Source: Arthrobacter sp. PGP41 | GTDB taxonomy: Bacteria > Actinomycetota > Actinomycetes > Actinomycetales > Micrococcaceae | Assembly: GCF_002953935.1 (NCBI RefSeq) | Contig: NZ_CP026514.1 | Coordinates: forward strand, 2,108,001-2,172,000 | Length of the DNA stretch: 64,000 bases | Reading direction: 5' to 3' | Made by a program: the position numbers and the translations under genes | Part shown: one piece after another, positions 1 to 8,415 of the stretch | How the letters are laid out: every line of letters starts with the position of its first letter | Numbering within the stretch: the first letter of the stretch is position 1 | The notes under the pieces: model-generated | Told to the model about the DNA's origin: nothing | The model's database searches: none | The model's input: only the letters and a program-made list of their open reading frames with translations

Positions 1-1
1 G

Positions 2-1321
2 TCCCGGGTCGTGGACATCGACGGCGTCCTGCACGTCAACAGCCCCACCCCATTTTTCGCCGGCCTGGACTACTCACCGCCGATGTTCCGTGAAGTGACC
101 TGGGACGGCACCGGCCTGCAGCTGAACTCCCGCACCATGCCGGCGCACTACCTGCACAATCCGGATCACGCTTTCGACGTCGATAAGGCCACCGTCGCCG
201 GTTACGACGCCAAATCGCGCAGCTCCCTGGTCCGCTGGCGCCACCAGCTGGCCGGTGCGGGCCACCGCGCCGGGCTCACCCTGGCGGGGGACCGGATCTT
301 TGCCGGCTCCCAGATTGAGGACCGCCCTGCCGGCACGGTGGAAGCGCTCGACGCCGAAAGCGGACGGCTGCTGTGGTCGGCGGCCACCGGGTCCGCCGTC
401 AAGACGCGCCCGGTCCTGGCGGGCGGCATCGTGGTGGTGGCCGAAGTAAGCGGCGCGGTCGCCGGGCTGGCTGCCGCTACCGGTGAGCGGCTGTGGACCA
501 CGCCCTCCACGGATCCGTACCGGCGCTTCGCCTGGCAGTCGCCGGTGGAATCGGAAGGCATCGTGGTGCTCGGCGACCAAAGCGACCTTCGTGCCCTGGA
601 CGCCGCCACCGGGAAGGTTCTGTGGCGGCGCACCGACCTGTCCCCCCACCACAACATCGTCACGCACTCCAGCCCCGCCATCGTCGGCTCCATGGTCATG
701 GTGGGGTTCTGGCCAACGCCGAACTCGCCCATCGCCGTCGACCTTCACACCGGCGAGTCCATCTGGCCCATGCCGGAACTGCAGGATGATCCGTGGGACA
801 CCGCCCGGAACCTCCGGGTCACCGGGACCGCGGCCTACGACGATGGCCAGGACAGTTTCCTGGTCCCGGCGATCAGCAGCACCGCCAAGCTGGACCGGAA
901 GACCGGCTCGGTGCAATGGACGGTGCAGCATGAAGGCGGCTACAGCCCTTCCACCCCGGTCATCACCCCGGCCGGTTACGTCGTCACCGTGACCGGCCAT
1001 GGCCTGCGCATGCTGGCCAAGGACACCGGCGGGCAGCTGTGGGACGCAACGGTCGACGGGCTTGCTCCTTTCCCCATGACCGCGTACCGGATGAAGGCAA
1101 ACCCTGTCATGGCCGCGCCTGTCTTTGAAGAATCCACCGAAACGCTGCTGCTGCCAGGGCTCGACGGCGTCATCCGCCGGTTTGACCTCGACGGTGCACC
1201 GGAAGGGACGTACGACGTCGGGGTCCCCCTCGCAGCGCCGCTAGTGGCCGCCGGGGGCAGCTACCTCACGGTGGGAGTCGACGGCGGCCTGCTCGCCCTT
1301 GACCTGGGAGCCGGCTCATGA
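2..1321 (+). CDS. PQQ-type beta-propeller protein, 5'-truncated by window edge
   Basis: The frame is open from the first bases of the window, so the true start lies upstream. About 440 residues are visible. They hold at least six repeats of the form LDAxTGxxLW (for example LDAESGRLLW, LDAATGKVLW, LDRKTGSVQW), the blade signature of PQQ-like (quinoprotein) beta-propellers. The first 30 residues (HVNSPTP, FAGLD) resemble the tail of another domain. A calcineurin-type phosphoesterase upstream is a guess that cannot be checked here. The stop codon overlaps the next permease start by 4 bases, so it belongs to the ABC cassette. It could sense or process the imported compound. Propeller fold is confident; enzymatic role unknown. 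Confidence 0.75.
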   Translation, partial: SRVVDIDGVLHVNSPTPFFAGLDYSPPMFREVTWDGTGLQLNSRTMPAHYLHNPDHAFDVDKATVAGYDAKSRSSLVRWRHQLAGAGHRAGLTLAGDRIFAGSQIEDRPAGTVEALDAESGRLLWSAATGSAVKTRPVLAGGIVVVAEVSGAVAGLAAATGERLWTTPSTDPYRRFAWQSPVESEGIVVLGDQSDLRALDAATGKVLWRRTDLSPHHNIVTHSSPAIVGSMVMVGFWPTPNSPIAVDLHTGESIWPMPELQDDPWDTARNLRVTGTAAYDDGQDSFLVPAISSTAKLDRKTGSVQWTVQHEGGYSPSTPVITPAGYVVTVTGHGLRMLAKDTGGQLWDATVDGLAPFPMTAYRMKANPVMAAPVFEESTETLLLPGLDGVIRRFDLDGAPEGTYDVGVPLAAPLVAAGGSYLTVGVDGGLLALDLGAGS

Positions 1322-2268
1322 GCCTGCTTACGCGTCAGGGGAAGACCGCCGCCTCCCCGCCTGCTCCGGCAGACAGGCCTGCAGGGCAGACCTCCACGGC
1401 GAAGAATCCGCGGCCATCCCTAACGCCGTACTTGTTGCTGCTCCCCGCACTCACTGCCCTGCTCCTGTTCGTCTACGGGCCCGCCCTGTTGTCGCTGATC
1501 GGCAGCTTCTTTGTCATCCCGCTGTCCGGAGGGTCCTGGAAGTATGCCGGCTTCAACAACTACCTCAAGGTTTTTGCCGATCCGCTGATCCATCAGGCCG
1601 CGTGGAACACGCTGGTGTATTCCCTGGCCACGATCATCCCCTCCATCGTGCTGGGGCTGCTGCTGGCCTTGCTCATGGAAAAGATGGGCCGCGGAAGCTG
1701 GCTCGCCAAGACCGCCCTGATCCTGCCCATGACCGCAAACATGGTGGCCATGGCCGTGGTATTCAAATGGATCTTTGCCTTCCAGGGCGGTTTTGCCAAC
1801 CAGATCCTTGGGATCGCCGGCCTCGCCCCCGTCAACTGGCTGGACGAAGCCGATACGTCATTGTTCACCGTGATCCTGCTTGGCCTGTGGCGCGCAACGT
1901 CCCTGTGCATGCTGCTTTTCATGGCGGGACTGACCACCATTCCCTCCTCCATCCACGAGGCTGCGGCCGTCGAAGGCATCAGGGGCCTCACCAAGCTCCG
2001 GACCATCATTCTGCCGATGCTTCGGCCCACGGTGGTGTTCGTCACCGTCCTGTCCATCACCGGCGCCGTCCAGGTCTTCGAAATCGTCAACGTCATGACC
2101 AAGGGCGGCCCGCTGGGAAGCTCGGAAACCGCGATGACCGCGGCCCACAAGGTGGGCTTCGAGTACTTCCGGATCGGCGAAGCATCCGCCATCTCCTTCA
2201 TCCTGATCGCCCTGCTGCTTGTCGTCGGCATCATCGGACGCCAGCGGCGTACCAAGGAATCATCATGA
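1318..2268 (+). CDS. ABC sugar-type transporter permease (MalF/UgpA-like)
   Basis: A 316-residue integral membrane protein of the carbohydrate ABC permease family (binding-protein-dependent transport inner membrane component). The N-terminus is a short basic and proline-rich tail, followed by a first membrane helix (LLLLPALTALLLFVYG) and five more hydrophobic segments. The EAA loop that docks on the ATPase is visible near residue 218 (EAAAVEGI ... LP). The start overlaps the previous stop by 4 bases (ATGA) and its own stop overlaps the next permease in the same way, so translation is probably coupled. It should form a heterodimer with the next gene product. Substrate is unknown. Confidence 0.92.
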   Translation: MSLLTRQGKTAASPPAPADRPAGQTSTAKNPRPSLTPYLLLLPALTALLLFVYGPALLSLIGSFFVIPLSGGSWKYAGFNNYLKVFADPLIHQAAWNTLVYSLATIIPSIVLGLLLALLMEKMGRGSWLAKTALILPMTANMVAMAVVFKWIFAFQGGFANQILGIAGLAPVNWLDEADTSLFTVILLGLWRATSLCMLLFMAGLTTIPSSIHEAAAVEGIRGLTKLRTIILPMLRPTVVFVTVLSITGAVQVFEIVNVMTKGGPLGSSETAMTAAHKVGFEYFRIGEASAISFILIALLLVVGIIGRQRRTKESS

Positions 2269-3095
2269 CCAAACTGAACAAAGTCAACGCCGCGCTGGCA
2301 ACAGTCCTCGGCATCCTGGCGGCTGCCCTGGCGCTGTTTCCCTTCTACTGGATGCTCCGCACGGCTGTGGCCCCTGCCGAAGGGCTGACCGCCACCGGAC
2401 TGAGCCTCATCCCGGTCGAATTCGACTTTTCCAACCTCGGACGGGCGTGGGAAAAGGCGAACCTGGGCCAGGCCATGCTCAACGGCATCGCCGTGACGCT
2501 CGGCATTCTGGTCCTGCAACTGCTGACGTGCATTCCGGCCGCCTACGCGTTGTCCAAGTTCCGGTTCCGGGGCGCAGGCTTCATCCTTGGCCTGGTACTG
2601 GCCTGCCTTCTTATCCCGCACCAGGCCACGATGATCCCCACCTTCGTCGGGCTGAACCTGCTCGGCCTCGGCGACACGCGGCTGGGACTGGTGCTGCCGT
2701 TCGTCACCAGCGCCATCGGCATCTTCATGCTGCGCCAGCAGATGATGGCCGTGCCGGACGCCATCATGGAGGCGGCCAAGACCGACGGTCTGGGCCCGCT
2801 CCGGACCCTTGTTTCGGTCGTCGTGCCCATCTCCGCCCCGTCCATTGCCGCGTTCTCAATGCTGTCCATCTTCACCCACTGGAACGACTACCTATGGCCG
2901 CTCCTGGTGGCGCGCAGCCCGGATATCATGACACCCCCGCTCAGCCTCGCGATCTTCCAGAATGCCGATACCGGCTTCGACTATCCCGCCCTCGCGGCGG
3001 CCGCTGCGATCGTGACCGCGCCCGTGATCATTCTCTTCCTCCTCGCCCAGCGCCACTTTGTCCGCGGCATGGCCGGTACCGAAGTCGCCGGCTGA
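2265..3095 (+). CDS. ABC sugar-type transporter permease (MalG/UgpE-like)
   Basis: A 276-residue permease, second half of the importer channel. The start at 2265 is set by the ATGA overlap with the first permease, although the frame stays open far upstream. It begins with a short cytoplasmic tail and a helix (LGILAAALALFPFYWMLRT) typical of MalG-type subunits. Five further hydrophobic segments follow. The EAA motif is EAAKTDG around residue 167, ending in VVVP. It partners the preceding permease and the downstream binding protein and ATPase. The family assignment is strong. The transported compound cannot be read from sequence. Confidence 0.92.
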   Translation: MTKLNKVNAALATVLGILAAALALFPFYWMLRTAVAPAEGLTATGLSLIPVEFDFSNLGRAWEKANLGQAMLNGIAVTLGILVLQLLTCIPAAYALSKFRFRGAGFILGLVLACLLIPHQATMIPTFVGLNLLGLGDTRLGLVLPFVTSAIGIFMLRQQMMAVPDAIMEAAKTDGLGPLRTLVSVVVPISAPSIAAFSMLSIFTHWNDYLWPLLVARSPDIMTPPLSLAIFQNADTGFDYPALAAAAAIVTAPVIILFLLAQRHFVRGMAGTEVAG

Positions 3096-3150
3096 CTCCC
3101 CTCCACTTTCCAACCCCACCAGCACTCCCCACTACATGAAGGTATCCCCA

Positions 3151-4446
3151 ATGCGCCGCAAAGTTCTTGCCACGGCAGTCCTTGCCACTGTGACAGCCCT
3201 CAGCCTCTCCGCCTGCGGAGGTGCGCAATCCGGCTCCGGCGGTGCTGTCGCCACTGCTGCCGCCATTGACCAGTGCAAGCCGGAAGAAAGCACCATCAAA
3301 ATGGCGTTTGCTCCCCAGGGGACTCCCGCCGTCGAGCACGCAAAGAAGGTCATGGAACAAAAGTTCCCGGGCCTCAAGATCGACGCAGTAGCTGCCCAAA
3401 GCGGCAACTACTCGGACCTCACCAAGCAGATCGTCGCGGACTCAGCGGTGGGGAAGCGGCCGGACCTGATCATGACGGGACTGGGCCAACTCCGGTTCTG
3501 GACCGACAGTTACAACCCTGCGCCGCTTGACCCCGCCACGCTTCCAGAGGGTTACCAGAAGCAGTTCCTCACCGCAGGTGAAGTCAACGGCACCACGTAC
3601 CTGGCACCGTTCCAGATCTCCACCCCCACCATGCTGGTTAACAAGAAGCTGCTGGCCGAAGCCGGCATCACCGACCCGGCATCCATCAAGGACTTCGCAG
3701 CGCTGGAGGACGCGGCCCGCAAGGTCACCGAGAAGACCGGCAAGCCCAGCATCAACATCTCCTCGGATGACCTGCCGGACTGGTTCTCGCAGGCACTGGT
3801 CCAGTCCTCCGGCGAAAAGTACGTGGCAGACGACGGGTCGTTCGGTTTCGATACGGCCAAGGGCCGCGAGGCTATCGGGATCCTCTCCCGCCTGGCGCAG
3901 GACAAAGTGTCCCTGAACGTGCGGATGGATGACGGCCAGGCACAGTTTGTCGCCGGGAACCTGGCCTTCCACATGGCCACGACGTCCCGCATTGTCAAGG
4001 TCGCCAAGGAAGCGCCGAAGGACCTCGATTGGACCCCCATCGACCTTCCCGGACTCAACGGAGCAGAGGGTGACCTGCCCGCGGGCGGCAACGGCTGGGT
4101 GGTCATCTCCGAGGACTCCTGCAAGGCCGCCTTCTCACAGGCAATGGTCACCGAAATGCTCACCAAGGAAGCATCACTGCTGAGCAGCGGCAAGGACTAC
4201 AGCTACATCCCGGTCAACAAGCTCGCCACCGAGGAACTGCTCAAGGGAGAAAACATCGCGCCCCAGATGCGGTACGCCTGGACCTATGACAAGCCGCTGA
4301 CGGTATGGGGCGGTTTCGAAGGCGCCCAGACAGCCCAGATCATCAACACTGTGCGCACCATGATGGAACAGCTTGCCACCGGCAAGCCGGCCGACGAGGT
4401 TGTACCCGCCACCGCGAAGTCCATCAACGCCATGCTGGGGAAGTAA
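3151..4446 (+). CDS. ABC transporter extracellular solute-binding lipoprotein
   Basis: A 431-residue family 1 solute-binding protein. The N-terminus is a lipoprotein signal: MRRK, a hydrophobic stretch, and the lipobox LSAC near residue 20, so it should be lipid-anchored outside the membrane. An ATG lies 15 bases upstream in frame, but 3151 is preferred because GAAGG sits 8 bases before it. The mature part shows the usual pattern of these proteins (KKLLAEAGI, GNLAFHM, NGWVVI). It delivers the ligand to the two permeases encoded just upstream. The ATPase gene follows after 2 bases. Ligand class is probably a sugar or sugar phosphate by family, but this is inference. Confidence 0.93.
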   Translation: MRRKVLATAVLATVTALSLSACGGAQSGSGGAVATAAAIDQCKPEESTIKMAFAPQGTPAVEHAKKVMEQKFPGLKIDAVAAQSGNYSDLTKQIVADSAVGKRPDLIMTGLGQLRFWTDSYNPAPLDPATLPEGYQKQFLTAGEVNGTTYLAPFQISTPTMLVNKKLLAEAGITDPASIKDFAALEDAARKVTEKTGKPSINISSDDLPDWFSQALVQSSGEKYVADDGSFGFDTAKGREAIGILSRLAQDKVSLNVRMDDGQAQFVAGNLAFHMATTSRIVKVAKEAPKDLDWTPIDLPGLNGAEGDLPAGGNGWVVISEDSCKAAFSQAMVTEMLTKEASLLSSGKDYSYIPVNKLATEELLKGENIAPQMRYAWTYDKPLTVWGGFEGAQTAQIINTVRTMMEQLATGKPADEVVPATAKSINAMLGK

Positions 4447-4448
4447 GC

Positions 4449-5570
4449 ATGGCAGCCATCGAACTGACCAATATCACCAAGCGCTTCGCCGACGTAACGG
4501 CGCTCGACGGCGTCACCCTCTCCATCCGGGACGGCGAGAACCTCTCCATCCTGGGGCCCTCGGGATCCGGCAAGTCTTCCCTGCTGCGGATCATCGCCGG
4601 GCTTGAGGCACCGGACGCCGGCACCGTGGAGCTGGGCGGGAAGGACCAGGCAGGAGTACCCGCCCACCAGCGCGATGTCTCGATCGTCTTCCAGAACTTC
4701 GCGCTGTATCCGCACCTGACATCGCTGGGCAACATCACGCTGGGGCTGCGCCACGGCCTTGGCCTGTCCAGGCAGGAGGCGGAGAAGCGGGCACGGGAGG
4801 TTGCCGCCCGGATGCGGGTGGAGGAACTGCTGGACCGGCGCCCGAAAGCGATGTCCGGCGGCCAGCGCCAGCGCATCGCCCTGGCGCGGGCACTGGCCCG
4901 GCATGCCGGCGTCGTGCTCCTCGACGAGCCCATGTCCGGACTCGATGCCCAGCTCCACATCTCGCTGCGCGCCGAGATCCACCAGCTCATCAGCCAGGAG
5001 GGCGCCACCGGCGTGACCGTGACCCATGACCAGCAGGACGCCATGTCCATGGCCGACCGGATCGCCGTGATGGATAAGGGGCGCATCGTCCAGCTGGGAA
5101 CTCCGGACGAGCTCTACGACTCGCCGGTCTCGGCTTTCGTGGCCGGGTTCATCGGTGCGCCGCCGATGAACCTCCTGTCCTCAGTTCAACGGGAACGGGG
5201 GGAGCTGGAGACAGCCTACGGACTGGTTTCCACGGCTGCCAGCAGCGTGGGCCTGACCGGCGACGTCGTCCTCGGAGTCCGGCCCGAGGACGTCCGCCTC
5301 GGACGCCCTGGGCACAGCAATGCCTGGACGACCGAAGGCGAGGTGATCCTCGTGGAGCCCAACGGTCCGCTCAGGACCGTCCACGTGGATCTCGGCGGTT
5401 CGGTGCTGCTGCTGTCCTGCCGCTCCGCAGAACGTCCCGCCCTGAATTCCCGGGTTGCTGTCTGGTCCGATCCGGAGAAGATCCACGTTTTCCACGGCCC
5501 TGCCGGCCTTCGGGCCGGCATGGCCTCCGGCCTGGGGCTCACGGCCGCTGCATTGTCGGCCGCCGTATGA
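4449..5570 (+). CDS. ABC transporter ATP-binding protein (MalK/UgpC/MsmX type)
   Basis: A 373-residue ATPase that should power the importer. Visible motifs in order: Walker A GPSGSGKSS near residue 36, Q-loop VFQNFALYPH, signature MSGGQRQRIA, Walker B VVLLDEPMSGLD and the H-loop VTHDQ. The C-terminal 130 residues form the OB/TOBE region of MalK-type ATPases (LGVRPEDVRLG). Start 4449 lies 2 bases after the binding-protein stop. The stop overlaps the HAD gene start (ATGA). Sugar importers often share an ATPase, but here one is encoded with its transporter. Confidence 0.95.
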   Translation: MAAIELTNITKRFADVTALDGVTLSIRDGENLSILGPSGSGKSSLLRIIAGLEAPDAGTVELGGKDQAGVPAHQRDVSIVFQNFALYPHLTSLGNITLGLRHGLGLSRQEAEKRAREVAARMRVEELLDRRPKAMSGGQRQRIALARALARHAGVVLLDEPMSGLDAQLHISLRAEIHQLISQEGATGVTVTHDQQDAMSMADRIAVMDKGRIVQLGTPDELYDSPVSAFVAGFIGAPPMNLLSSVQRERGELETAYGLVSTAASSVGLTGDVVLGVRPEDVRLGRPGHSNAWTTEGEVILVEPNGPLRTVHVDLGGSVLLLSCRSAERPALNSRVAVWSDPEKIHVFHGPAGLRAGMASGLGLTAAALSAAV

Positions 5571-6181
5571 AATTCCTGTTCGACTGGAACGGCACGATTG
5601 CCGATGACGCGGCCCGTGCCTGCGCCGCGACCAATGCCGCGTTGAGGCTGGTGGGAGCCCGGGAGATCATCCCGGATCAGTTCGACAGCAAGTTCATGCT
5701 GCCGATGGACGAGATGTTCCTGAAGCTGGGCGTTGGCGCCGGCGACGTGCCGGCGGCCATTGCGGAGTGGAATGCGGCCATGGCTTCGCAGCCGGCGCCG
5801 CTCCGGACCGGGGCGGCAGGCTTCCTGGCCGAACTTAATGCTGCCGCCGGGATGTGTGCCGTCATCTCGGCGGCGGGACCCGGATACCTGCTGGCCGAAC
5901 TGCGTTCGTTTGCCCTCGAGGACCGGTTCGGCGTGGTTGTCGCCGAGGCCGCGGACAAAGCCCAGGTGCTGGCGGAGCTCCGGGACGGCGGCGAAGCCCT
6001 GTACTTCGGCGACACGGAGTATGACATGCGGTGCGCCGCGGAGGCCGGCTGCGTCCCGGTGGGCGTGCTCAGCGGGTACTGCCCGGAAGGGCGGCTTGTC
6101 GAGGCAGGGGCCACGCTGGTGGTGCGCGATTTCGACGAGTTCAGGGCAACCGGCCTGGGCCGCCGGGTGATGGCTGCCTAA
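5567..6181 (+). CDS. HAD-family phosphatase
   Basis: A 204-residue haloacid-dehalogenase hydrolase. Motif I is DWNGT at residues 6-10 (Asn where many have Asp; DxNGT is a known variant), a motif II serine lies in VISAAGPG, and motif IV is FGDTEYD near residue 147. The length is normal for a phosphatase with a helical cap. The start overlaps the ATPase stop by 4 bases, so it is part of the transport cassette. This suggests the imported or processed compound is phosphorylated, for example a sugar or polyol phosphate. The substrate is inference only. Confidence 0.88.
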   Translation: MKFLFDWNGTIADDAARACAATNAALRLVGAREIIPDQFDSKFMLPMDEMFLKLGVGAGDVPAAIAEWNAAMASQPAPLRTGAAGFLAELNAAAGMCAVISAAGPGYLLAELRSFALEDRFGVVVAEAADKAQVLAELRDGGEALYFGDTEYDMRCAAEAGCVPVGVLSGYCPEGRLVEAGATLVVRDFDEFRATGLGRRVMAA

Positions 6182-6316
6182 GAGCTGCGAAGCGGCGGGC
6201 CAGTGGAGGGGCCGGCGCGGTTCCCGGACTTGCTCACCGAAAGATCGCCCCGCGTTCATCCGGCGTTCGCCCCCGCCCCGGATGCTGTCCCGACGATCCC
6301 TCATGGAAAGGCCACA

Positions 6317-6946
6317 ATGACGCTTCGCCTGCCCCGCGCCCTGCCGACGTTACGCACTGTCACGGGCCGCTTCGTTCTGTCCCCGTTCGGCGCCGGCGAC
6401 ATTCAGGCCCTGGCCCATATCCTCGCCAATGACGATATCTGGGCCACGGGGTTCGGCGACGGGCACCGCCGTCCGCTCTCGCACGACGAGACGGTCCGCT
6501 TCATCAGCCGGCGCCATGAGGGGCTTCGGATCTTTGCGGTGCATTACATGGGCCTGCCCGGCGGCCCGCTCTTTATCGGCACCACCGGCGTTACCGAAAC
6601 CCATGCCCCGACGGAACGGGTGAAGATCGGCAGGACAATCATCAGCCCGGCTTTCTGGGGTATGAAAGCCAACCTTGAGGTGAAGCTCGCGCTGCTCGAC
6701 TGGGTGTTTTCCCACGGCGCAGGGCGAGTCGAATGCGATGTGGATCCTCGAAACCACAGGTCCATTTCGTCCCTCAGGAGGTTCGGATTCACTGTCGAGG
6801 GCACCCGCAGGCGTTCCTCGCAAAGGATTGATGGATCCTGGCGGGACATTGTCGTGCTGTCGTTGCTTACGGAAGAGTGGGCCACCACCCGGACCAGGGC
6901 CCTCCTCTCCTTGGGCGAACTGACCGGTTCCCCTATCAGCCGCTGA
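6317..6946 (+). CDS. GNAT family N-acetyltransferase (RimJ/RimL-like)
   Basis: A 209-residue acetyltransferase. The order GRFVLSPF, FIGTTGV, KIGRTIISPAFWG, then VECDVDPRNHRSISSLRRFGF is the RimJ/RimL-type pattern in which NxxSxxxLxxxGF closes the acetyl-CoA site. The frame is open further upstream, but ATG 6317 has GGAAAG 6 bases before it. It is separated from the HAD gene by 135 bases with no obvious terminator. The acceptor substrate is unknown. It marks the beginning of the accessory stretch. Confidence 0.85.
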   Translation: MTLRLPRALPTLRTVTGRFVLSPFGAGDIQALAHILANDDIWATGFGDGHRRPLSHDETVRFISRRHEGLRIFAVHYMGLPGGPLFIGTTGVTETHAPTERVKIGRTIISPAFWGMKANLEVKLALLDWVFSHGAGRVECDVDPRNHRSISSLRRFGFTVEGTRRRSSQRIDGSWRDIVVLSLLTEEWATTRTRALLSLGELTGSPISR

Positions 6947-7072
6947 GCCCAGGGACGCTCGGTGCCCCTGAGGCGGGCGACGTTCGTTGCATGCGAATTC
7001 GCCACCCAGACCGCCGCGGGGCCGGCAGGCGCCACAGGGTGGGCGGTGGGTGCGGACGCAGGTTTCATGATC

Positions 7073-7573
7073 CTGCAATTGGACGACGCCGAGTTGGCCC
7101 ACCTGTTCGACCTCGCCGCCACAGCCGCCCCCAGGGTGCGCCGCAAAAGCAGCCCGCAGACAGTGCGTCGGTGTGCAGCGCGTCATTGAATCGATTACGA
7201 CGGCGCCCGCCTGGGTCCGCAACGACCGCGGCGATGTCCTGGCCGCCAATGAGCCGGGCCGGGCCCTTTACCTGGAGATGATGACCGACGGCGGCACCCC
7301 GCCCAACAGCGCACGGTTCACGTTCCTGAGCCCGAGGGCGCGGGAGTTCTTTGCAGACTGGGAACGCGCGGCGGACGACATTGTTGCCGTGTTGCGATCC
7401 ACGGCCGGGAAGAACCCGTACGACCAAGACCTGTCCGACCTGCTTGGTGAACTCTCCACCCGCAGCGAGGAGTTCCGCACCCGCTGGGCCCGGCACGACG
7501 TCAAGTACCACCGCACCGGCCGCAAAACCCCAACACCCCTTCCGACGACGCCCTCAAAGTCCTGGCCAGCTGA
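7073..7573 (+). pseudogene. Decayed XRE regulator with MmyB-type ligand-binding domain
   Basis: Three pieces of one protein lie in order but in shifted frames. 7073-7165 encodes LDDAELAHLFDLA and then QTVR, the hinge after the HTH of MmyB-like regulators. From 7176, in another frame, comes VQRVIESITTAPAWVRN through ELSTRSEEFRTRWARHDV and HRTG. A third shift at about 7532 restores NTPSDDALKVLAS and a stop at 7571. The usual 40 to 50 residues between HRTG and SDDAL are missing, and so is the whole N-terminal helix-turn-helix. I read this as a regulator gene broken by a 5' deletion, a frameshift near 7170 and an internal deletion near 7530. Confidence 0.8.
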
Positions 7574-7618
7574 CGCCACCCAGCGCGAAACCACAGCGGC
7601 CCCGGTCAAGGAGAAACA

Positions 7619-7741
7619 ATGAAGCGTGCCGGCCTGTACGAGGCAATCCGGAACGACGATACTTTAGCGGGGTGTGGGGTCACACTATGCTCTGAACATG
7701 GCGGTTCGAGATCCGGAAAGTACAACCAGGAACATCAATGA
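7619..7741 (+). CDS. Short orphan ORF with strong ribosome site, probably a gene remnant
   Basis: The start overlaps the stop of the frame holding the MmyB fragment, and a strong ribosome site (AAGGAGA) lies 4 bases before the ATG. The 40-residue product begins MKRAGLYE and then has no recognisable pattern. The opening resembles the first residues of alcohol dehydrogenases or quinone reductases that often sit beside MmyB regulators, so it may be the surviving 5' end of such a target gene. Functional expression is doubtful. Confidence 0.3.
   Translation: MKRAGLYEAIRNDDTLAGCGVTLCSEHGGSRSGKYNQEHQ
7686..7697 (+). promoter_or_regulatory. Leaderless -10 (TATGCT) for the membrane protein at 7698
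   Basis: TATGCT at 7686-7691 is followed by exactly 6 bases and then the ATG, so transcription should start at the start codon. No ribosome site is present. Confidence 0.6.
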
Positions 7742-8075
7742 GGAACTCAGTCAACGGCGGGGGTGGATTCTGACCATTGCCGTGGGGTTCGCGCTGCAGC
7801 TGCTGAGTATTGTGATCGGACTGAAGGCAGTGGGGCCGCTGTGCGGGAGCCCGCTGCTCCCGAATAGCCGTGCGGCTGAAATCTCCGACGCGCAGGGACA
7901 GACTGCCGGGCTGGCGACAGAATGCTACCGGAGCATCGATACGGCTTCAGCGACTGTCTGGATCGTGATGGCGCTGGGGATCGGCCTGGTCCTGACGGGA
8001 GTCGCGGTCAGGATCGTCGGAATCCGCCGGTCCGTTGCCCGGGCCGGGAACCTTGCGGAGCCTGTGCACGACTAG
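7698..8075 (+). CDS. Small two-helix membrane protein, unknown function
   Basis: A 125-residue protein with two hydrophobic segments, about residues 22-42 (ILTIAVGFALQLLSIVIGL) and 86-108 (VWIVMALGIGLVLTGVAV). Between them lies a 40-residue loop with two cysteines (PLCGSP and TECYRS) that could form a disulfide outside the cell. No family was recognised. Start 7698 rather than an in-frame GTG at 7674 is chosen because of the leaderless promoter spacing. It stands alone between a broken regulator and another gene fragment. Confidence 0.65.
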   Translation: MAVRDPESTTRNINEELSQRRGWILTIAVGFALQLLSIVIGLKAVGPLCGSPLLPNSRAAEISDAQGQTAGLATECYRSIDTASATVWIVMALGIGLVLTGVAVRIVGIRRSVARAGNLAEPVHD

Positions 8076-8091
8076 CGGCACGGCCCCGGGG

Positions 8092-8226
8092 GTGGGAACC
8101 CGAGGCTGGGGAACCCGCTTCATGGGCCGGCAATTCGACTGGAAGGTCGAGGTCACGGAATTCGAGCCGCCCCTGCGGAGGGCCGCGTATTGCTTGCGGT
8201 ACATCCTGCGGCCGCTGAGCCGGTAG
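8092..8226 (+). pseudogene. Possible remnant of an SRPBCC-type (START-like) protein
   Basis: One frame reads GVGTRGWGTRFMGRQFDWKV then EVTEFEPPLR, the pattern of strands 2 to 4 in SRPBCC/polyketide-cyclase-like proteins (GTRF, VTEFEPP). No start in good context and no continuation of the fold are present; the frame ends after a further 15 residues. The rest of 8227-8415 holds no recognisable gene. The assignment rests on one short motif and is tentative. Confidence 0.35.
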
Positions 8227-8415
8227 TCGACTACACGGGGACAGGCATCGCCGGCGTCACAACGGCCACGTTCAGGACAACGATGTGGAGGCACGGGGTG
8301 GATGCTCCCCTCAGCCTGGGACGCGCCGCGCTATCGTTTCCGGTAATGCCTGACGGCCCGCAGGCCGGGTGCCGCGGACGCGGAAGTGTGAATGCTGGAA
8401 TGCGAAGGGGCTTGG

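Noticed and set aside
1299..2264. Upstream extension of the second permease
   Set aside because: This stretch is another frame of the first permease; the ATGA overlap at 2265 marks the true start.
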